In this document: positions 44,186 to 55,331 of the stretch, in pieces
Numbering within the stretch: position 1 is the first letter of the stretch
Layout of the letters: each line of letters starts with the position of its first letter
Assembly (NCBI GenBank): GCA_963575745.1
Contig: CAUYUJ010005736.1
Coordinates: 1-64,000, forward strand
From: Prorocentrum cordatum
Lineage: Eukaryota > Sar > Dinophyceae > Prorocentrales > Prorocentraceae
Length of the DNA: 64,000 nt
Direction of reading: 5' to 3'
Program-made: the position numbers and the translations under genes
The notes under the pieces: generated by a model
Told to the model about the DNA's origin: nothing
What the model saw: only the letters and a program-made list of their open reading frames with translations
The model's database searches: none

Positions 44186-46064
44186 ATCGGGCGCGCGGCG
44201 TAGCTGGACGTGAAACGTAAGACTTAAAGGCTAGGAGCTAGGACTTCGGACCCTCGGAAAGTTTGCGCGGGCCCAAAGTTGCGGCGCGCGCGCTTCGCGA
44301 GCCCCGGGGCCCCGACGGCCTCGGCGCGCAGCCCGCTTGGCGCCGTCCTGTGACCGCGCCGCTCCCCTCGCCCCGACCCCCTTCTCGGCCCGCCTGCCCT
44401 GCGTTGGCGCGCCACTCGCGCGTCTCGCTGCCGCTCCGCCATCCGCATTTTCCCTGAAGACCTCCTGCTGGCACGCCCGCGCGGCACCTGTCCGCCAATT
44501 TCGACGGCCCTCGCCCATTGCTTGGCCACTGCGCCGCTGGCGCCCGCCTCCAGGCGCGCTGCCCTGGCCAGTTGAATGCCAGAACATATCGAGCATAAAA
44601 TTAAACAGCTGCGCATCTAAGCAACTGGGCCCCCGAGAAAGCGCGGCGGGCGCGATTGCGCCTTGGCCGCGCAAAGGGAAAAACGAGTAGATTTGATCAG
44701 CGCTTCTCTCTTGCGGGCGGGCGGGGAGGGGGGGGGGGGGGCAAAGCGCGCGCTGCGCGCGCCCCTCGTGCCGCCCCCCCCCCCCCTCCTCCTCATTCCC
44801 CGCGCCCCCCCCCACCCACCCCTTCCGCGCTGCCCCCCTCTTCCCCCCCCTTCTGCGCCGACCCCCCCGCCCCCTTTCTTGCCGCTTCCCCCAACCTTCG
44901 CCGCCCCCCGCGCCCGCCCTCCTTGATCTCGGGGCCTGCTCGCCCGCGCCCTGACGGGCTCGCCCGCCCTGGCCGAGCGCGCGGAAACGCATCGACGCTT
45001 CGCCAGTTCGTCGGGGGGTGGATCATCGTTGCGCCTACGCGTGGGGAAACGCATTGTCGTTTCGCCGGTTTGCTCAAATTGCATCAAACAAATATCAACG
45101 ACGTGTTGATTTTCAATCAACCTGTCGCCGGTTTGCGCGTAATCCGATAAACGGTTTCACCGGTTCGGTCAGAAGCCGATCAACGGCGTCGTTGGCTGGC
45201 GCAGTCAGCAAAGGAACTGCGCTTGGGCCAGCGCGCTTGCCATCCCGTCGCCCACCTTCCACCCCCCTTCACCGCGCCCCACGCGTCGTGAGAACATCGG
45301 CGCGCCCGCGGCCTTCGGCCCACCACGCCGCGCCGCGCGCGCCAACTTCGCGCCCGCGCCGCGCGATGCGCTTCGACATTCGCCCGGCGGATCGGAACGC
45401 CCGTCGGCGCGGCCGTTGCAAGAGAGGCGCGCGAAGACAATATGAGCCCCTCTGCATCGGCGAAGGAGCGCGGCGCCGCGCCTGCCGCGGAGAGGCCGGC
45501 CCCGTCGCGGAAACTCTCGAAGGCCAACGGGCGGCCGCGGGCGGCGAGCGGCCGCCGCTCACCGATCGCTGCCCGCGCATCCCCCATGGCTACCAGCTCC
45601 ATAGCCCGCGGCGCCTAACCCGTAGTTCCGTGACCCATAGCTCATAGCTCATTGCTGGTTAGCTGCTCCATTGTTCCATATATATATATATCCATGGCTC
45701 ATGTGGCCCATATCGCCAGAGCGCATAGCGCCAGAGTTCATAGCGCGCAACGTGGCAGCGTATACACTTCCCCATGGAAGACGGATTCCTCGAGGAACGA
45801 ATGGCGGCGTTTGGTCTCTGCTAACCGCGAATGGGCATCGAGGCGTCGACCACGCACCTATCCCTAGGCCCCTAGGCCCCACTCCCTATTCAGCCCTACT
45901 CTACTCCCTTCCCCTACTCAGCCCCCACTCCCCACCTTCTCTTCCCCCATCACCCCTCAATGACCTCCTCCCTCCTCCGTCCCGTCTCCCCCCCCCTCTC
46001 CCCTCGATTTGTTCCTCCTTCCCCTTTTCTGTTCTTCCCTCCTGCCTCCCCACTCCCCTAGATG
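44186..46064. other. unique GC-rich sequence, no gene recognised
   Basis: Long Arg/Ala/Pro-rich open frames overlap on both strands at 44230-45650 and have no domain or conserved motif; they reflect high GC. Contains G11-12/C10 runs near 44730-44790 and (TA)n at about 45678-45692. Confidence 0.5.
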
Positions 46065-46108
46065 GAATCCGACGGCGTCGTCGTATTCGTCGTCGCCGTC
46101 GCCGTCGC

Positions 46109-46139
<31 letters not shown>

Positions 46140-46262
46140 ACCTTCTTCGTCGCCGCCGTCGTCGTCGCCGTCGCCGTCGTCGTTGTCGTCGCCGTCGCCG
46201 TCGTTGTCGCCGTTGTTGTCGTCGCCGTCGCCGTCGATCGTCGATCGTCGATCGTCGCCGCC
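46065..46262. repeat. (GTCGCC)n and (GTC)n microsatellite
   Basis: GTCGTCGCCGTCGCC repeats ending in a triple CGATCGTCGAT palindromic word. Not coding. Confidence 0.92.
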
Positions 46263-46306
46263 GTCTTCAGTGCCATCGGAAGGCAATTTACGTGTATGAC
46301 GCGCAC

Positions 46307-46309
<3 letters not shown>

Positions 46310-46385
<76 letters not shown>

Positions 46386-46399
46386 TTTTTTTAAAAAAA

Positions 46400-46437
<38 letters not shown>
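46310..46437. repeat. poly(T) run followed by (TA)n
   Basis: About 70 consecutive T, then mixed A/T, then about 16 TA units. Read on the minus strand it is (TA)n then poly(A). Could be the tail of a retroposed sequence or an expansion; length is probably unreliable. Confidence 0.9.
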
Positions 46438-46441
<4 letters not shown>

Positions 46442-46783
46442 AGGCCGACGTGGCGCTCTATAGGGGCAACAATCGATCTATCGATGCGGGAGCTCACTCT
46501 GAACTGGTTTAATAGGTTTGCCAGCCGCATGGCAAATGTCGATCGGTTTGCCATATTTAGAACACAACACAATCGCTTCTTGCAACAAGAAATAAAAACG
46601 CACATACGTTCGCCAACTTGTTTTCGATACGAAATATGTTGAGAAGATGAAAATATGCCATGTTATTGAGAAGATGCCTACGTGGTCATAGGTGATGATG
46701 GTGATGATCATGATCCTGATGTTGGTGATGGTGGTGATGATGATGGTGATGATGCTGATGGTGATCTTGATGACAGTGATTAG
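46438..46783. other. AT-rich unique sequence and (GAT)n
   Basis: 46440-46690 is AT-richer, with no domain in any frame. (GAT/GGT)n occupies about 46690-46780. Confidence 0.6.
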
Positions 46784-47016
46784 AGGTCTCCTAGATGGGG
46801 TCGGAGCAGACAGGGTCGGAGGATCGCGCCGCATCGCCGATACATTGGCGATGCATCGGCGATGCAACGGTGATGCATCGGCGATGCACTGGCGACGTCG
46901 ACTTGGAGCAAATCGGGCTCCACATCGAGCCGCATCGGCGATGGGCTCGATCTGGATGTGGAGCAAATCGCGCTCCACATCCAGATCGAGCCCATCGGCT
47001 CACATCTAGGAGGCCT
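46784..47016. mobile_element. MITE-like element, family G, complete copy
   Basis: 233 bp bounded by AGGTCTCCTAGATG and CATCTAGGAGGCCT, inverted repeats of 14 bp with one mismatch. The interior has repeated GCATCGGCGATG words and a perfect long hairpin at 46939-46997. A truncated relative sits at 11679-11864. Non-coding, presumably mobilised in trans. Target duplication unclear. Confidence 0.65.
46939..46997. repeat. perfect 26-bp inverted repeat, 7-base loop
   Basis: Arms 46939-46964 and 46972-46997 are exact reverse complements (start CGATGGGCTCGATCTGG) with loop AAATCGC. Transcribed on either strand it would give a long perfect hairpin, a potential small-RNA precursor. Confidence 0.85.
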
Positions 47017-47237
47017 AGAGTGACGCGGATGGTGGTCATGCTGATAATAATGATCATGATGATAACGACAATGGTGATGATGACGATGATGATCACGACC
47101 GCCGCTCTACGGTCAATTGCGAAAGAGAAGGGGAGGACGCGGAGGAGGAGGACGAGGAGGAGGACGACCGCCCAGCCTCGTCCGAGATTGGGAGGGGGGA
47201 CGGGGCGGAAGGGAAGGCGAGGATGCGGGGATACCCT

Positions 47238-47484
47238 GATCATTGGATACTGGACTTTTCCAATCGCGACCAACGAGAACGGTCGCTACCGATTTTGCTT
47301 CGAATGTCGGTACCAGCCGCGACCGATGTGCTTCAAAATCGGTCGCGACCAATCGCTCGCGACCGATCGGTGGCGACTGGTCACGATCGATTCTGGGATC
47401 GGTCGCGATCGGTCGCGACCAATTTGGAGTGCCGATCGGTCGCCGCCGATCGCGACCGAAAAAAACCGGTGGTATCCAATGATC
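47238..47484. mobile_element. MITE-like element, family D, copy 1 (GGTCGCGACC-rich)
   Basis: 247 bp bounded by GATCATTGGATAC and GTATCCAATGATC, a perfect 13-bp inverted repeat. The interior is packed with GGTCGCGACCGATCGGTCG palindromic words. Matched by 49719-49932. Non-coding. Confidence 0.7.
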
Positions 47485-48049
47485 TGGGTACGAGAACGGG
47501 GAGAGAGGACAACGACAGGCGCCAGCGGACGGTAACCGCGCTCCACACCGACCCTGACCAGGCCCATCCAGGGCCAAGGATCGGTGCCCTCGCACTCGCC
47601 AGCCCGGCCGGGAGGGCACGCGCATCGATCCTGAGAGCAGGGGTCTCCCTGGGTCCCGGGGTCGTGCGTCCCTGTGATCTGACACTGAGCTTTGGGTTTT
47701 AATTCCTCTAGTTGTTATATTTTCTTGTTCTGAACATTGCCAAGAATGACGACCAGAGCTCTGTCATAGATCGAGCAAGATCGATCTACGAGGGTTCTGG
47801 GGGCCCGAAACTGGGCTCAAACGCCAAGGGTAAAGCAAAAGCTGCAACGCCCAGATCTGAAGGAGAGCTCCCCGTGCCAGCCGCTGCCGACCCATCCGCA
47901 GCAGAAGCGCCGCTGCGTGCAGCAGCCAGCGGCCAACAACTTTTCGGAAGTCACGCGTCAGGCGTCGGCCGGCGGGCGCGGATCAAGGCTGACTGTGGCA
48001 GGCCTTGACTGGCTCGGGAGGTCGGGCCGGCTGAAGGCAACGAACACCT
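47485..48049. other. unique sequence, no gene recognised
   Basis: No domain or reliable open frame. Confidence 0.5.
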
Positions 48050-48275
48050 CAGAAAGCAACTCACGGAAGCTGTTGGTCGCCCCCGTGTCGCGCAAAGGGG
48101 ACAGAATCTCCCTCACATGGCGCTATTGATCGCCAGTGGTCGCTCTTGGGCCATATTTGAGCTCTGCGGGGCGCAACTGAATGCTGTTTGGCGCTATTTT
48201 GACCACGATTAGGCGCTATTCGCCTATATACATTTAATCCAACACGAGCGGAAGCTTCCGTGATTTACTCTCCAA
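48050..48275 (+). repeat. dispersed repeat F, copy 2
   Basis: Counterpart of 37065-37345 in the same orientation. Confidence 0.65.
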
Positions 48276-48777
48276 CGAGGCGGCACATATCCGCCACGTC
48301 GGGAGCCGATGTCCCACGACCCATGGCGGTGGGCACCATGGCCCATGGGGCCTGAATGTATCCGTATCCACTGCCCCTCGAAGTCTTGGGCACTTGGTTC
48401 CCAGGGTGATGGATATGGGCGAACAACGGTATGGGATTAAGATTGGCTAAAGTCACATGCGCCGGGACTGAGAGCACAATCAGCGCGCCGACGCGAGATC
48501 TGAAGGAACACCTGCCAGTTCGCTTCCCCGGCAGGGAACAAATACTAAACATGCGGAGATCGGAATGACGCACCCCTCCCCCCATGGACGACGACTGTTC
48601 TGTCCTGTGGGCAGGGAAGGCGTGGTCAGCATGTGATGACCGACGGTCGGGAACTTTCGGATAGCTTGTCGCCACGGCGGCCCTGGCGACATGCGATGCC
48701 TTGCGAGTGGGCGGCGTGCCGCCCCGCTCCGCGTGGCGGGAGGCGTGGGGACCACGACGTGGATAGCGTGTCGGACG
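48276..48777. other. unique sequence, no gene recognised
   Basis: About 500 bases without recognisable features. Confidence 0.5.
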
Positions 48778-48990
48778 GTCCTCCTCCTCCTCCTCCTCCA
48801 CCTCCTCCTCCTCCTCCCTCTTCCCCCCTCCTCCTCCTCCTCCTCCTCCTCCTCCTCCTCCTCAACCTCCTCCTCCTCTTCACCCCTCCTCCTTCTCCTC
48901 CTCCTCCTCCTCCTTCTGCTCCTCCTCCTCCTCCTCCTCCTCCTCCTCCTCCTCCTCCCATCCCCCTCCTCATCCTCCCCTCGCTTCTCC
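48778..48990. repeat. (TCC)n polypyrimidine tract
   Basis: TCC triplets with few interruptions; open frames across it are artefacts. Confidence 0.95.
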
Positions 48991-49718
48991 CTAAAACCCT
49001 CGTTCAATTGCAACACACCGCCCTCTCATGGAGAACCCCACCCGGACGAACAGCGGGCACTCGGAGCACCCTAACATCACTCCAGCCGCGGATATGCCAC
49101 CCAACACGCTTCCCTTGTAGCTACCCCAACATACATTACCGTTTCCGTTTCCACTGCGCGACCGTTCCGTTCCCAGTACTCGGCCTTTCCGTTGCTGGGG
49201 TTGGGAACACGTTGGGGAATAGCATTTTCCAGGGTTGTCGGCAGCTCAGCCTTCCAGGGTTGAGACCTCGTTTCTCGGGTTGAGAATTGAGCCCTCCTCG
49301 TTGGGGGAGGAGGGGGCAGAACCCCCTTTGGTAGAAAAAAACTGGCCCTGGACCAGACCCGGCGGGAGCAAGCTGGCAAAAAACTGAGTTGCATCGCCCT
49401 ATCGAAAACTAGGAGGGGGCAATTCGCCAATCGACTCTCGGCAGAGGGAGGTTTCTACCAACCTCGGACTGCCCCCCACACATGATCGGGAGTTGCGAGA
49501 AGTGGTCTTGGCCCAAGGTGCCTCCAGCCATTCGAAGCCTTCAGGAGCCCCAGGGGGCCCTCTGGGCTTCGCGAGGGGTGCTCGTGAGGCCGTGGGGGTT
49601 TCCTTGGAAATTCGTGGGGCACCTCGGGCCAGGGACACTTTTAGCAACCCCCGACATGAACCCTCGGTCTCCCATCCTCCTCCCGCGCCGGCCAACACGC
49701 AGCTGCCGCCCCTGACCT
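48991..49718. other. unique sequence with a short inverted pair
   Basis: TTGGCCCAAGGTGCCTCC at about 49509 and its near inverse GGGGCACCTCGGGCCA at about 49616 enclose about 90 bp, possibly another hairpin relic. No gene. Confidence 0.5.
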
Positions 49719-49932
49719 GACCATTCCTACATGTTGTTGGTCGCGACCGACGAAATCGGTCGCTACCGATATTGCTTCAAATTTCGGCACACGATCGCGA
49801 CCGGTTTGCTCCGAAATCGGTCGCGACCGATCGGTCGCGACCGCCTGGGGAATCTGCCGCGATCGGTCGGGACCGGTTTGGAACGCCGATCGGTCGCCAC
49901 CGACAACGACCGAAAAATGCCATCCAATGATC
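49719..49932. mobile_element. MITE-like element, family D, copy 2
   Basis: 214 bp related to 47238-47484: GGTCGCGACCGA, ATCGGTCGCTACCGAT, GCTTCAAAT, CGCCGATCGGTCGCC and the right end CATCCAATGATC are conserved. The left end is eroded (GACCATTCCTAC). Confidence 0.65.
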
Positions 49933-50486
49933 TGGGGCGGCCATGAGCCGTCAGTAACGAAGCGCCCGAGCGCGGTGGGCAACTGTCGGCGACTCCGAAG
50001 GGTGTGGTTTGCACTACGTCGAGCCTGTCCTCCTACAGGCGGGTTTTGCCAGAAATATTGACAATAGCCCAAAAATACCCCAACACAAATCAAGAGATAG
50101 TAGGAAGATCGTCCCCTGACTATGTTTTGACTATGTTCGGATATGCCTCCTGTAGAGGGACACGCCCGACTTACGGTTTGCAAAGGGTGTGGTCTGCAAC
50201 CCGCGCAGGGGGGGGGGCGGGCGAGGACCTTGACAGGCACCTCCACCGCGCCCCGACGAGGGCTCACATCAAACCTCTGACGCAGAGTGGCGGCCCCAGA
50301 ACCCAAAGGGCGCCAATTGCAAAACCACACCCCTGTGTAGCCCCTCCCATTGATGAGCCAAGTTTCCACCACCAATACCGTGGGTAGGACGGAGGAGAGA
50401 GGAGGAGGTCCTCCTCCTCTTCCTCCTCCTCCTCCTCCTTCCCCTCCTCCCTGCCTTCAGGCCTATCAACCATTGTATTTTGACGC
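49933..50486. other. unique sequence, no gene recognised
   Basis: Twofold CTCC.GAAGGGTGTGGTTTGCA / GCAAAGGGTGTGGTCTGCA words at 49993 and 50177. (CCT)n at 50405-50450. No gene. Confidence 0.5.
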
Positions 50487-50620
50487 CCGGGATGGGTTCG
50501 GAAACACTAGGCGCAATGCCCAACAACAGATGCTGCCCGACACCAACAGCGGCCGCTTTTGGGGAAACGGCCTTCTGCCTCAGATGGACACCGGCCGCGG
50601 CGACACCGATAGCGAGTCCT
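50487..50620 (+). repeat. dispersed repeat B, copy 2
   Basis: Counterpart of 6770-6900, sharing GGATGGGTTCGGAAA, AATGCCCAACAACA, AACAGCGGCCGCT, AACGGCCTTCTGCCTCA and GGCGACA. Confidence 0.6.
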
Positions 50621-50701
50621 CTCCAAGATGCGCAGGAAGTGCTGCCGGTCTCTGTGCCCACTCTTTCAATATCCCTTTCGACCGACGCTGCACTGTATAG
50701 A

Positions 50702-50901
50702 CGAAGAATAAACGAAATAAACAAATACTGTTGGCGCTCTGCGCGGATTTCTTGGATCCGCGCTGATACGTACCCCTTCTCTGGCGCGCGGAGCGCGCAA
50801 TGGGCGGCGCCGGAGGCGCCGCTAGGGGGGGCCAGCGCAGATCCACGAAATCCGTGCGGAGCGCCGAAAGCTTGTGCTCACATGTCGCGTTTCTTTCTTC
50901 G
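50702..50901. mobile_element. hairpin MITE, family H, copy 2
   Basis: 200 bp. Left arm CGAAGAATAAACG .. TGGCGCTCTGCGCGGATTTC; right arm its imperfect reverse complement ending TTTCTTCG. Same arm core as 9410-9577 with a larger, GGCGCC-rich centre. Confidence 0.65.
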
Positions 50902-51284
50902 ACTGTGGTCGTCGAGACTGCCCGGCGCCTCCTCCTCCTCCTCCTCCCTCCTCCTCCCTCCTCCTCCTCCTCCTCCTCCTCCTCCTCCTCCTCATCCTCC
51001 TCCTCATCCTCCCCCTCTGCCCGGCGCGGCCTCAGAGGCGCTCGGCCGCGGGTGGCACGGGTTCGCTCGCCACCGGCCGCGCGCCGGGCTGCCCGGGGCG
51101 CGGCGCGGCCGTCGGGCGCCGCCGGTCATCTCGGCACGGGGGCGCCAGGAGGCCGTTGCTGTCGCGGGCGGTGGTCAGGAAGCCATGCTCGCGGAGGAGG
51201 AGCGCCATGCTCTGGCGCGGCGCGGGGCCCGGCGGTCGGCGGGCAGGCACCAATAATCCCCCCGCCCAGGGGGGGGTCACTTTA
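50902..51284. other. (TCC)n and GC-rich sequence
   Basis: TCC triplets at 50929-51018 followed by very GC-rich sequence with no recognisable gene. Confidence 0.6.
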
Positions 51285-51545
51285 TGTTGTTGGTGTTGCT
51301 GTTGTTGCCGGTGGTGTTGTTGTTGCAGTTGCTGTTGTGGCTTATGTTGCTGTTGTTGGCGTTGATGATGTCTGGTTGGTGTCGTTGCTGCAACTGCTGT
51401 TGTGGCTGCTGTTGTTGTTTTGGTTGTTGCTGCCGCTGTTGTTGTTGTTGCTGTTGTTGCTGTTGACACTAATGGTTTTGTTGTCGACGTGGTTTTTGTT
51501 GTCGTTGTTGTTGTTATTGTTGTTGTTGTTGTTGTTGTTGTTGAA
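51285..51545 (+). repeat. (TTG)n microsatellite
   Basis: TTG/CTG triplets over about 260 bases; purest at 51505-51543. Confidence 0.93.
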
Positions 51546-51676
51546 TGTTCATTGCTAAACGATTATTATTGTTGGACCCCCCCAGGCGCCCTGGCGCTCT
51601 CGCCTCGGCGCCGGCTACATCTTTATTGAAATAAGGCTCACGCTCGAGCGGTTTGGGGAGAACTACAACGGCTCCC

Positions 51677-51678
51677 CC

Positions 51679-51749
<71 letters not shown>
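51677..51749 (+). repeat. (AAC)n microsatellite, inverse of (TTG)n
   Basis: About 24 uninterrupted AAC triplets. With the (TTG)n block ending at 51545 it forms a large inverted repeat around a 130-bp GC-rich spacer. Confidence 0.95.
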
Positions 51750-51750
<1 letters not shown>

Positions 51751-52519
51751 TACTAGCACGTGGGGACACTCCGTTCTCACCAGTGCCAGGGTTTTCATAG
51801 GAGGCGGGCAATACCCCCACTTTGTGGGGGGGCCGGTTCAAGCTCTACCAAATTTCCAAACGACTCTTCGCCACCACCCACACCCAGCTTCCCGCCCTAT
51901 GACGTTCGGACACTTCACTTCGTGGCATGCGGACGACCGTGGCTACTATTCAGGGCCCCGCGGCCGACGACGACGGCGTGCGCGCGCGAAGAAAAAACGA
52001 ATGTGTCCCGCATGGTATTATTTGACAGGGATGATGGCCCTGGCAGGTGCGCAACCGTTGTTGCAGAAGTTCGAAAAAGTTGCTCGCAAAAGCCCGTTTG
52101 ACAGAAATGTTTAAAAAGTGTTGGGTTTCCTACGAATCCGCAAGAGCGCGCGGGATGAAATTTTGACATTTTTAAAAAAAAAAACCATTGGTTTTTTGAT
52201 GTTTTTATGTTAAAATCGCTACGAAAACTAAGGTTTTGGAAGGATTTCGTCTTGCGCGCGCGAATGTCCACTTTACCTTATTTTTTGCAAGGGATTCTTG
52301 AAGTTTGGTTATGTTAGAACAAGAAATGTCCACTTTAGCTTATTTTTTGCAAGGGAAAACGGATCGTAACAAAACAACCGGATCCGGACCAACCCGTTTT
52401 GCCTGAGACTTCCTCACGAAAATGATGAAAATGTGGCTGCGGCCTAGGCGCGGCGGGGGGGCCATGCACCAGGGGTCCCAACAATAATTATTCTTTAGAA
52501 GTAATAATGTTCAACAACA
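51750..52519. other. unique sequence with an AT-rich segment
   Basis: AATGTCCACTTTA.CTTATTTTTTGCAAGGGA occurs twice at about 52263 and 52325 (62 bp apart). GGTTTTGGAAGGATTT at 52231 recalls the internal word of element S. No gene recognised. Confidence 0.5.
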
Positions 52520-53265
52520 ACAACAACGCTCCCGCTCGAGACTTCTTCTTCTTCTTCTTCAACTCAGAGCTGGTGCTTTTGCTCGCCGCCGGAAACCGCC
52601 GCCCTAACAAAACCAACGCTCCCGCTCGAGACTTCTTCCCGTTTTACCTTGGACTGGCGCGCTATTCTTTCTCTCACGGGCGCCGCCCCCCACAAAAACA
52701 ACGCTCCCGCTCCAGACTCCCCTTTTTTTACTCAGAGCCGGTGTTCTTGCTCGCCGCCGAAAACCGCCGCCCCAACAAAACCAGCGCTTCCGCCCGAGAC
52801 TTCCTCCCGTTTTACCATGGACTGGCGCCCTACTCTTTACTGAATTGGCGCCGCCCCTAACAAGAACAACGCTCCCGCTCTAGGCTTCCTCGTTTTTTCT
52901 GAGGACGGTGCTGCTCCTCGCCGCCGACAGCCCCCGCCCCGACAAAACCGCGGCTCCCGCTCGAGGGTTCTTTCCTTCTTACTCAAGGCGGTGTTCCTCC
53001 TCGCCACCGACAACCGCCGTCCCAACAAAGCTAGCGCTCCCGCTCGAGACTTCGTTAGGTTTTACGCTGGACTAGCGCCCTACTCTCTTCTGAAGTGGCG
53101 CCGCTCCCAGCAACAACAGCACCCCTGCTCGAGATTTCCTCCGTTTCTATTCAGGACCAGGCCCTTGCCTCGCCGCCGACAGCCCCCATCCCCACCAAGC
53201 CAATCCTGTCGCTCGTTACTTCCTTGTGCTTTACCCATGGCTTGGGCTCCGCTGGCGGTCTCACA
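52520..53265 (+). repeat. ~85-bp tandem repeat, two alternating half-units
   Basis: Eight or nine units beginning AACGCTCCCGCTCGAGACTTC. They alternate between a half ending GTTCTTGCTCGCCGCCGAAA .. CCCCAACAAAACC and a half ending TTTTACC.TGGACTGGCGCCCTACTC .. GCGCCGCCCC. Dimeric period about 170 bp. Confidence 0.88.
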
Positions 53266-53469
53266 TCGGCGCAGCAGGGCGCGGGCATGTGTTTCCGAGG
53301 CTGGATACGTTGAAATTCCTGGGAGGAGGTGTTTGCAAAACCTCATTGGGCGGGAGATCTGGGAATGGGAATAACAACCCCCCGCCATATATCAATAATC
53401 CCCCATGATGGGGATGATTATCATATAATGGTCGCATGCTTCGTGTGGAAGCATTGCGCATGAGGGTAC

Positions 53470-53655
53470 ATTGATTGGTGTTATTGTTGCGGTTGTTGTT
53501 GTTGTTAGTGGTGGTCGTGGTGTTGGTGCTGTTGTTGTTGGTGTTGGTGTTGATGTTGTTGGTGTTGGTGTTGAGGTTGGTGGTGTTGTTTGTCCTGTTG
53601 TTTCTGATGTTGGTAGTGTTGTTGTGGTTGTTGTGATTGTTGTTGTTGTTGCCAC
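53470..53655 (+). repeat. (GTT/GGT)n microsatellite
   Basis: GTTGTTGGTGTTGGTG-type repeats; minus strand gives Asn/Thr/Gln-rich artefact frames. Confidence 0.92.
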
Positions 53656-53849
53656 TCCTTTCGTCCTCCACCGCCGCCGCTCCCTCGTCCTCCTCCCCTG
53701 GCGTGCCCTCTTCGGTCTCGTCTGTGCTCGGCCTCCACGCCCTCGTCCTCGTCCTTTGTCCCCTGCCTCCTCTCGGTGCTCATTCTGCTGCTGCTGCTGC
53801 AGTTGCTCCTCTCCTCCTCTCCCGCCGCGGTGGGCTGGCCTGGGCGAGG

Positions 53850-54045
53850 TGGGGAAGAGGAGGAGGAGGAGGAGGAGGAGGAGGAGGAGGAGGAGGAGGA
53901 GGAGGAGGAGGAGGAGGAGGAGGAGGAGGAGGAGGAGGAGGAGGAGGAGGAGGAGGAGGAGGAGGACGGGCGGTGAAGGGAGGAGGAGGAGGAGGAGGAG
54001 GAGGAGGAGGAGGAGGAGGAGGAGGAGGAGGAGGAGGAGAGAGGG
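53850..54045 (+). repeat. (GGA)n polypurine tract
   Basis: About 115 bp of uninterrupted GGA, a 20-bp break (GACGGGCGGTGAAGG), then about 65 bp more. Confidence 0.95.
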
Positions 54046-55326
54046 GAAGACAAGCTAGGTGCGCTCGCGCCATATCTGACATCCTACCCCTCCCACCCAT
54101 CCCTTCCCATTCCGCTGATTTCTTCTCTGTCTGCCGTGGGGTGTCATATCGGACCTGGAAATCCAAAAAGTAAACCTTCAAGCTGCGCACGGTCGGAAAA
54201 AAAGAGCAGCCGGGCACATTGGAGGAGGAGCCGGCGGATGAGCAGGAGGACGAGCAGGAGCAGGAGCAGGAGGAGGAGCAGGAGGAGGAGGAGGAGGAGG
54301 AGGACGAGGACGAGGAGAGAGGAGGACGAGGACGAACAGGAGGACCAGCGGAGGGCGGAGGAGGGGAAAGAGGGAGGCGACAACGATGAGGATACGTCAG
54401 GACCTAGAAAATAAGGGACCCGCGCTCGTGAGCGACGAGAACAGGCGTAACGCAAAGAAAAAGAGGCCGCTGCTGCAGCGGATGCGCCGTGGTGAAACAA
54501 CAAAAAGCGCTTCGAAGGAACACAGAAGAGGGGCATGCCAACTGATGAACTCCTGCGTGTGCAAAAACTGAAGGTTGCCCTGGGGCACGCAGCGAAATAG
54601 ACACCTGTTCCCAGGATTCCCCGTCTTCTTCATATATGTTCTTGACGCCCGTTTCCCAATCAACTTCCCCTAGTTCCCCACATGTTCCTGGGGATCGACG
54701 ATTCACTGTGTCTGTGTGTTGTTGCTTCCCTCCTGGAAAACATCACGCGGAAAAGGGGCTGGCGATGACACGGTCATCCTCGGGGGAGAGAAAGGTTGAC
54801 GGAAGAGAGGGGAGCAGGGATGGGGCTAAGAGAGCCGAGGCGTGGCCGGAGGTGTGCCCGTCGTCCCTCGCAAACTGCGCGGCGTGTTGGGCCAGGTCGC
54901 CCTTCCGCCCGCTCTCGCGCGGCCCCGCTGTCGCTTCCACGCTGCGGCGAGCGAGCCATGCGCTGCGCCCGCGCTCAAACGCATGACCCACATGCGCATG
55001 ACGTTTGGGCGAGGGCAGCCAACCGCCCACTCGCGCGGGCCCCCAACAGCTGGCGAGTGACAAGCAGGCGCCGCGTCGAAGCGGGAACGCCACTTTCAGG
55101 CGAAGTCTGCGCGGCGCCGAGGCGAGAGCGGCATTTGCGTCCGCTCGCGCATCGACGAAGCGGCGCGCCAAGAAGTGTGCGCCGCGCCCGAACGGGAGCT
55201 CACCTCGCTAGAAAGAGTGAGCGCGGCGCCGAAGCGAGAGCTGAATGTCGGCTTTCGCGCGGGATGCGCGCCCCGCTCCATTGGCACCACTCACTTTGCA
55301 GCATGGACGACAGAATATCAGTGTCG
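54046..55326. other. left flank of the LTR element, no gene recognised
   Basis: (GGA/GCA)n at 54220-54330, then unique sequence. GAAGCGAGAGC / CGCGGCGCC words repeat at about 55075-55245. No supported gene. Confidence 0.5.
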
Positions 55327-55331
55327 AGGCG
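55327..55331. repeat. 5-bp target site duplication, left
   Basis: AGGCG directly before the 5' LTR and directly after the 3' LTR (63847-63851). Five bp is the usual copia duplication. Confidence 0.75.

Noticed and set aside
44231-45647. Arg/Gly/Ala-rich frames up to 253 codons
   Set aside because: Same GC effect; homopolymers and no recognisable domain.
53505-54058. Poly-Glu, poly-Gly and poly-Ser/Pro frames
   Set aside because: (GGA)n translation.
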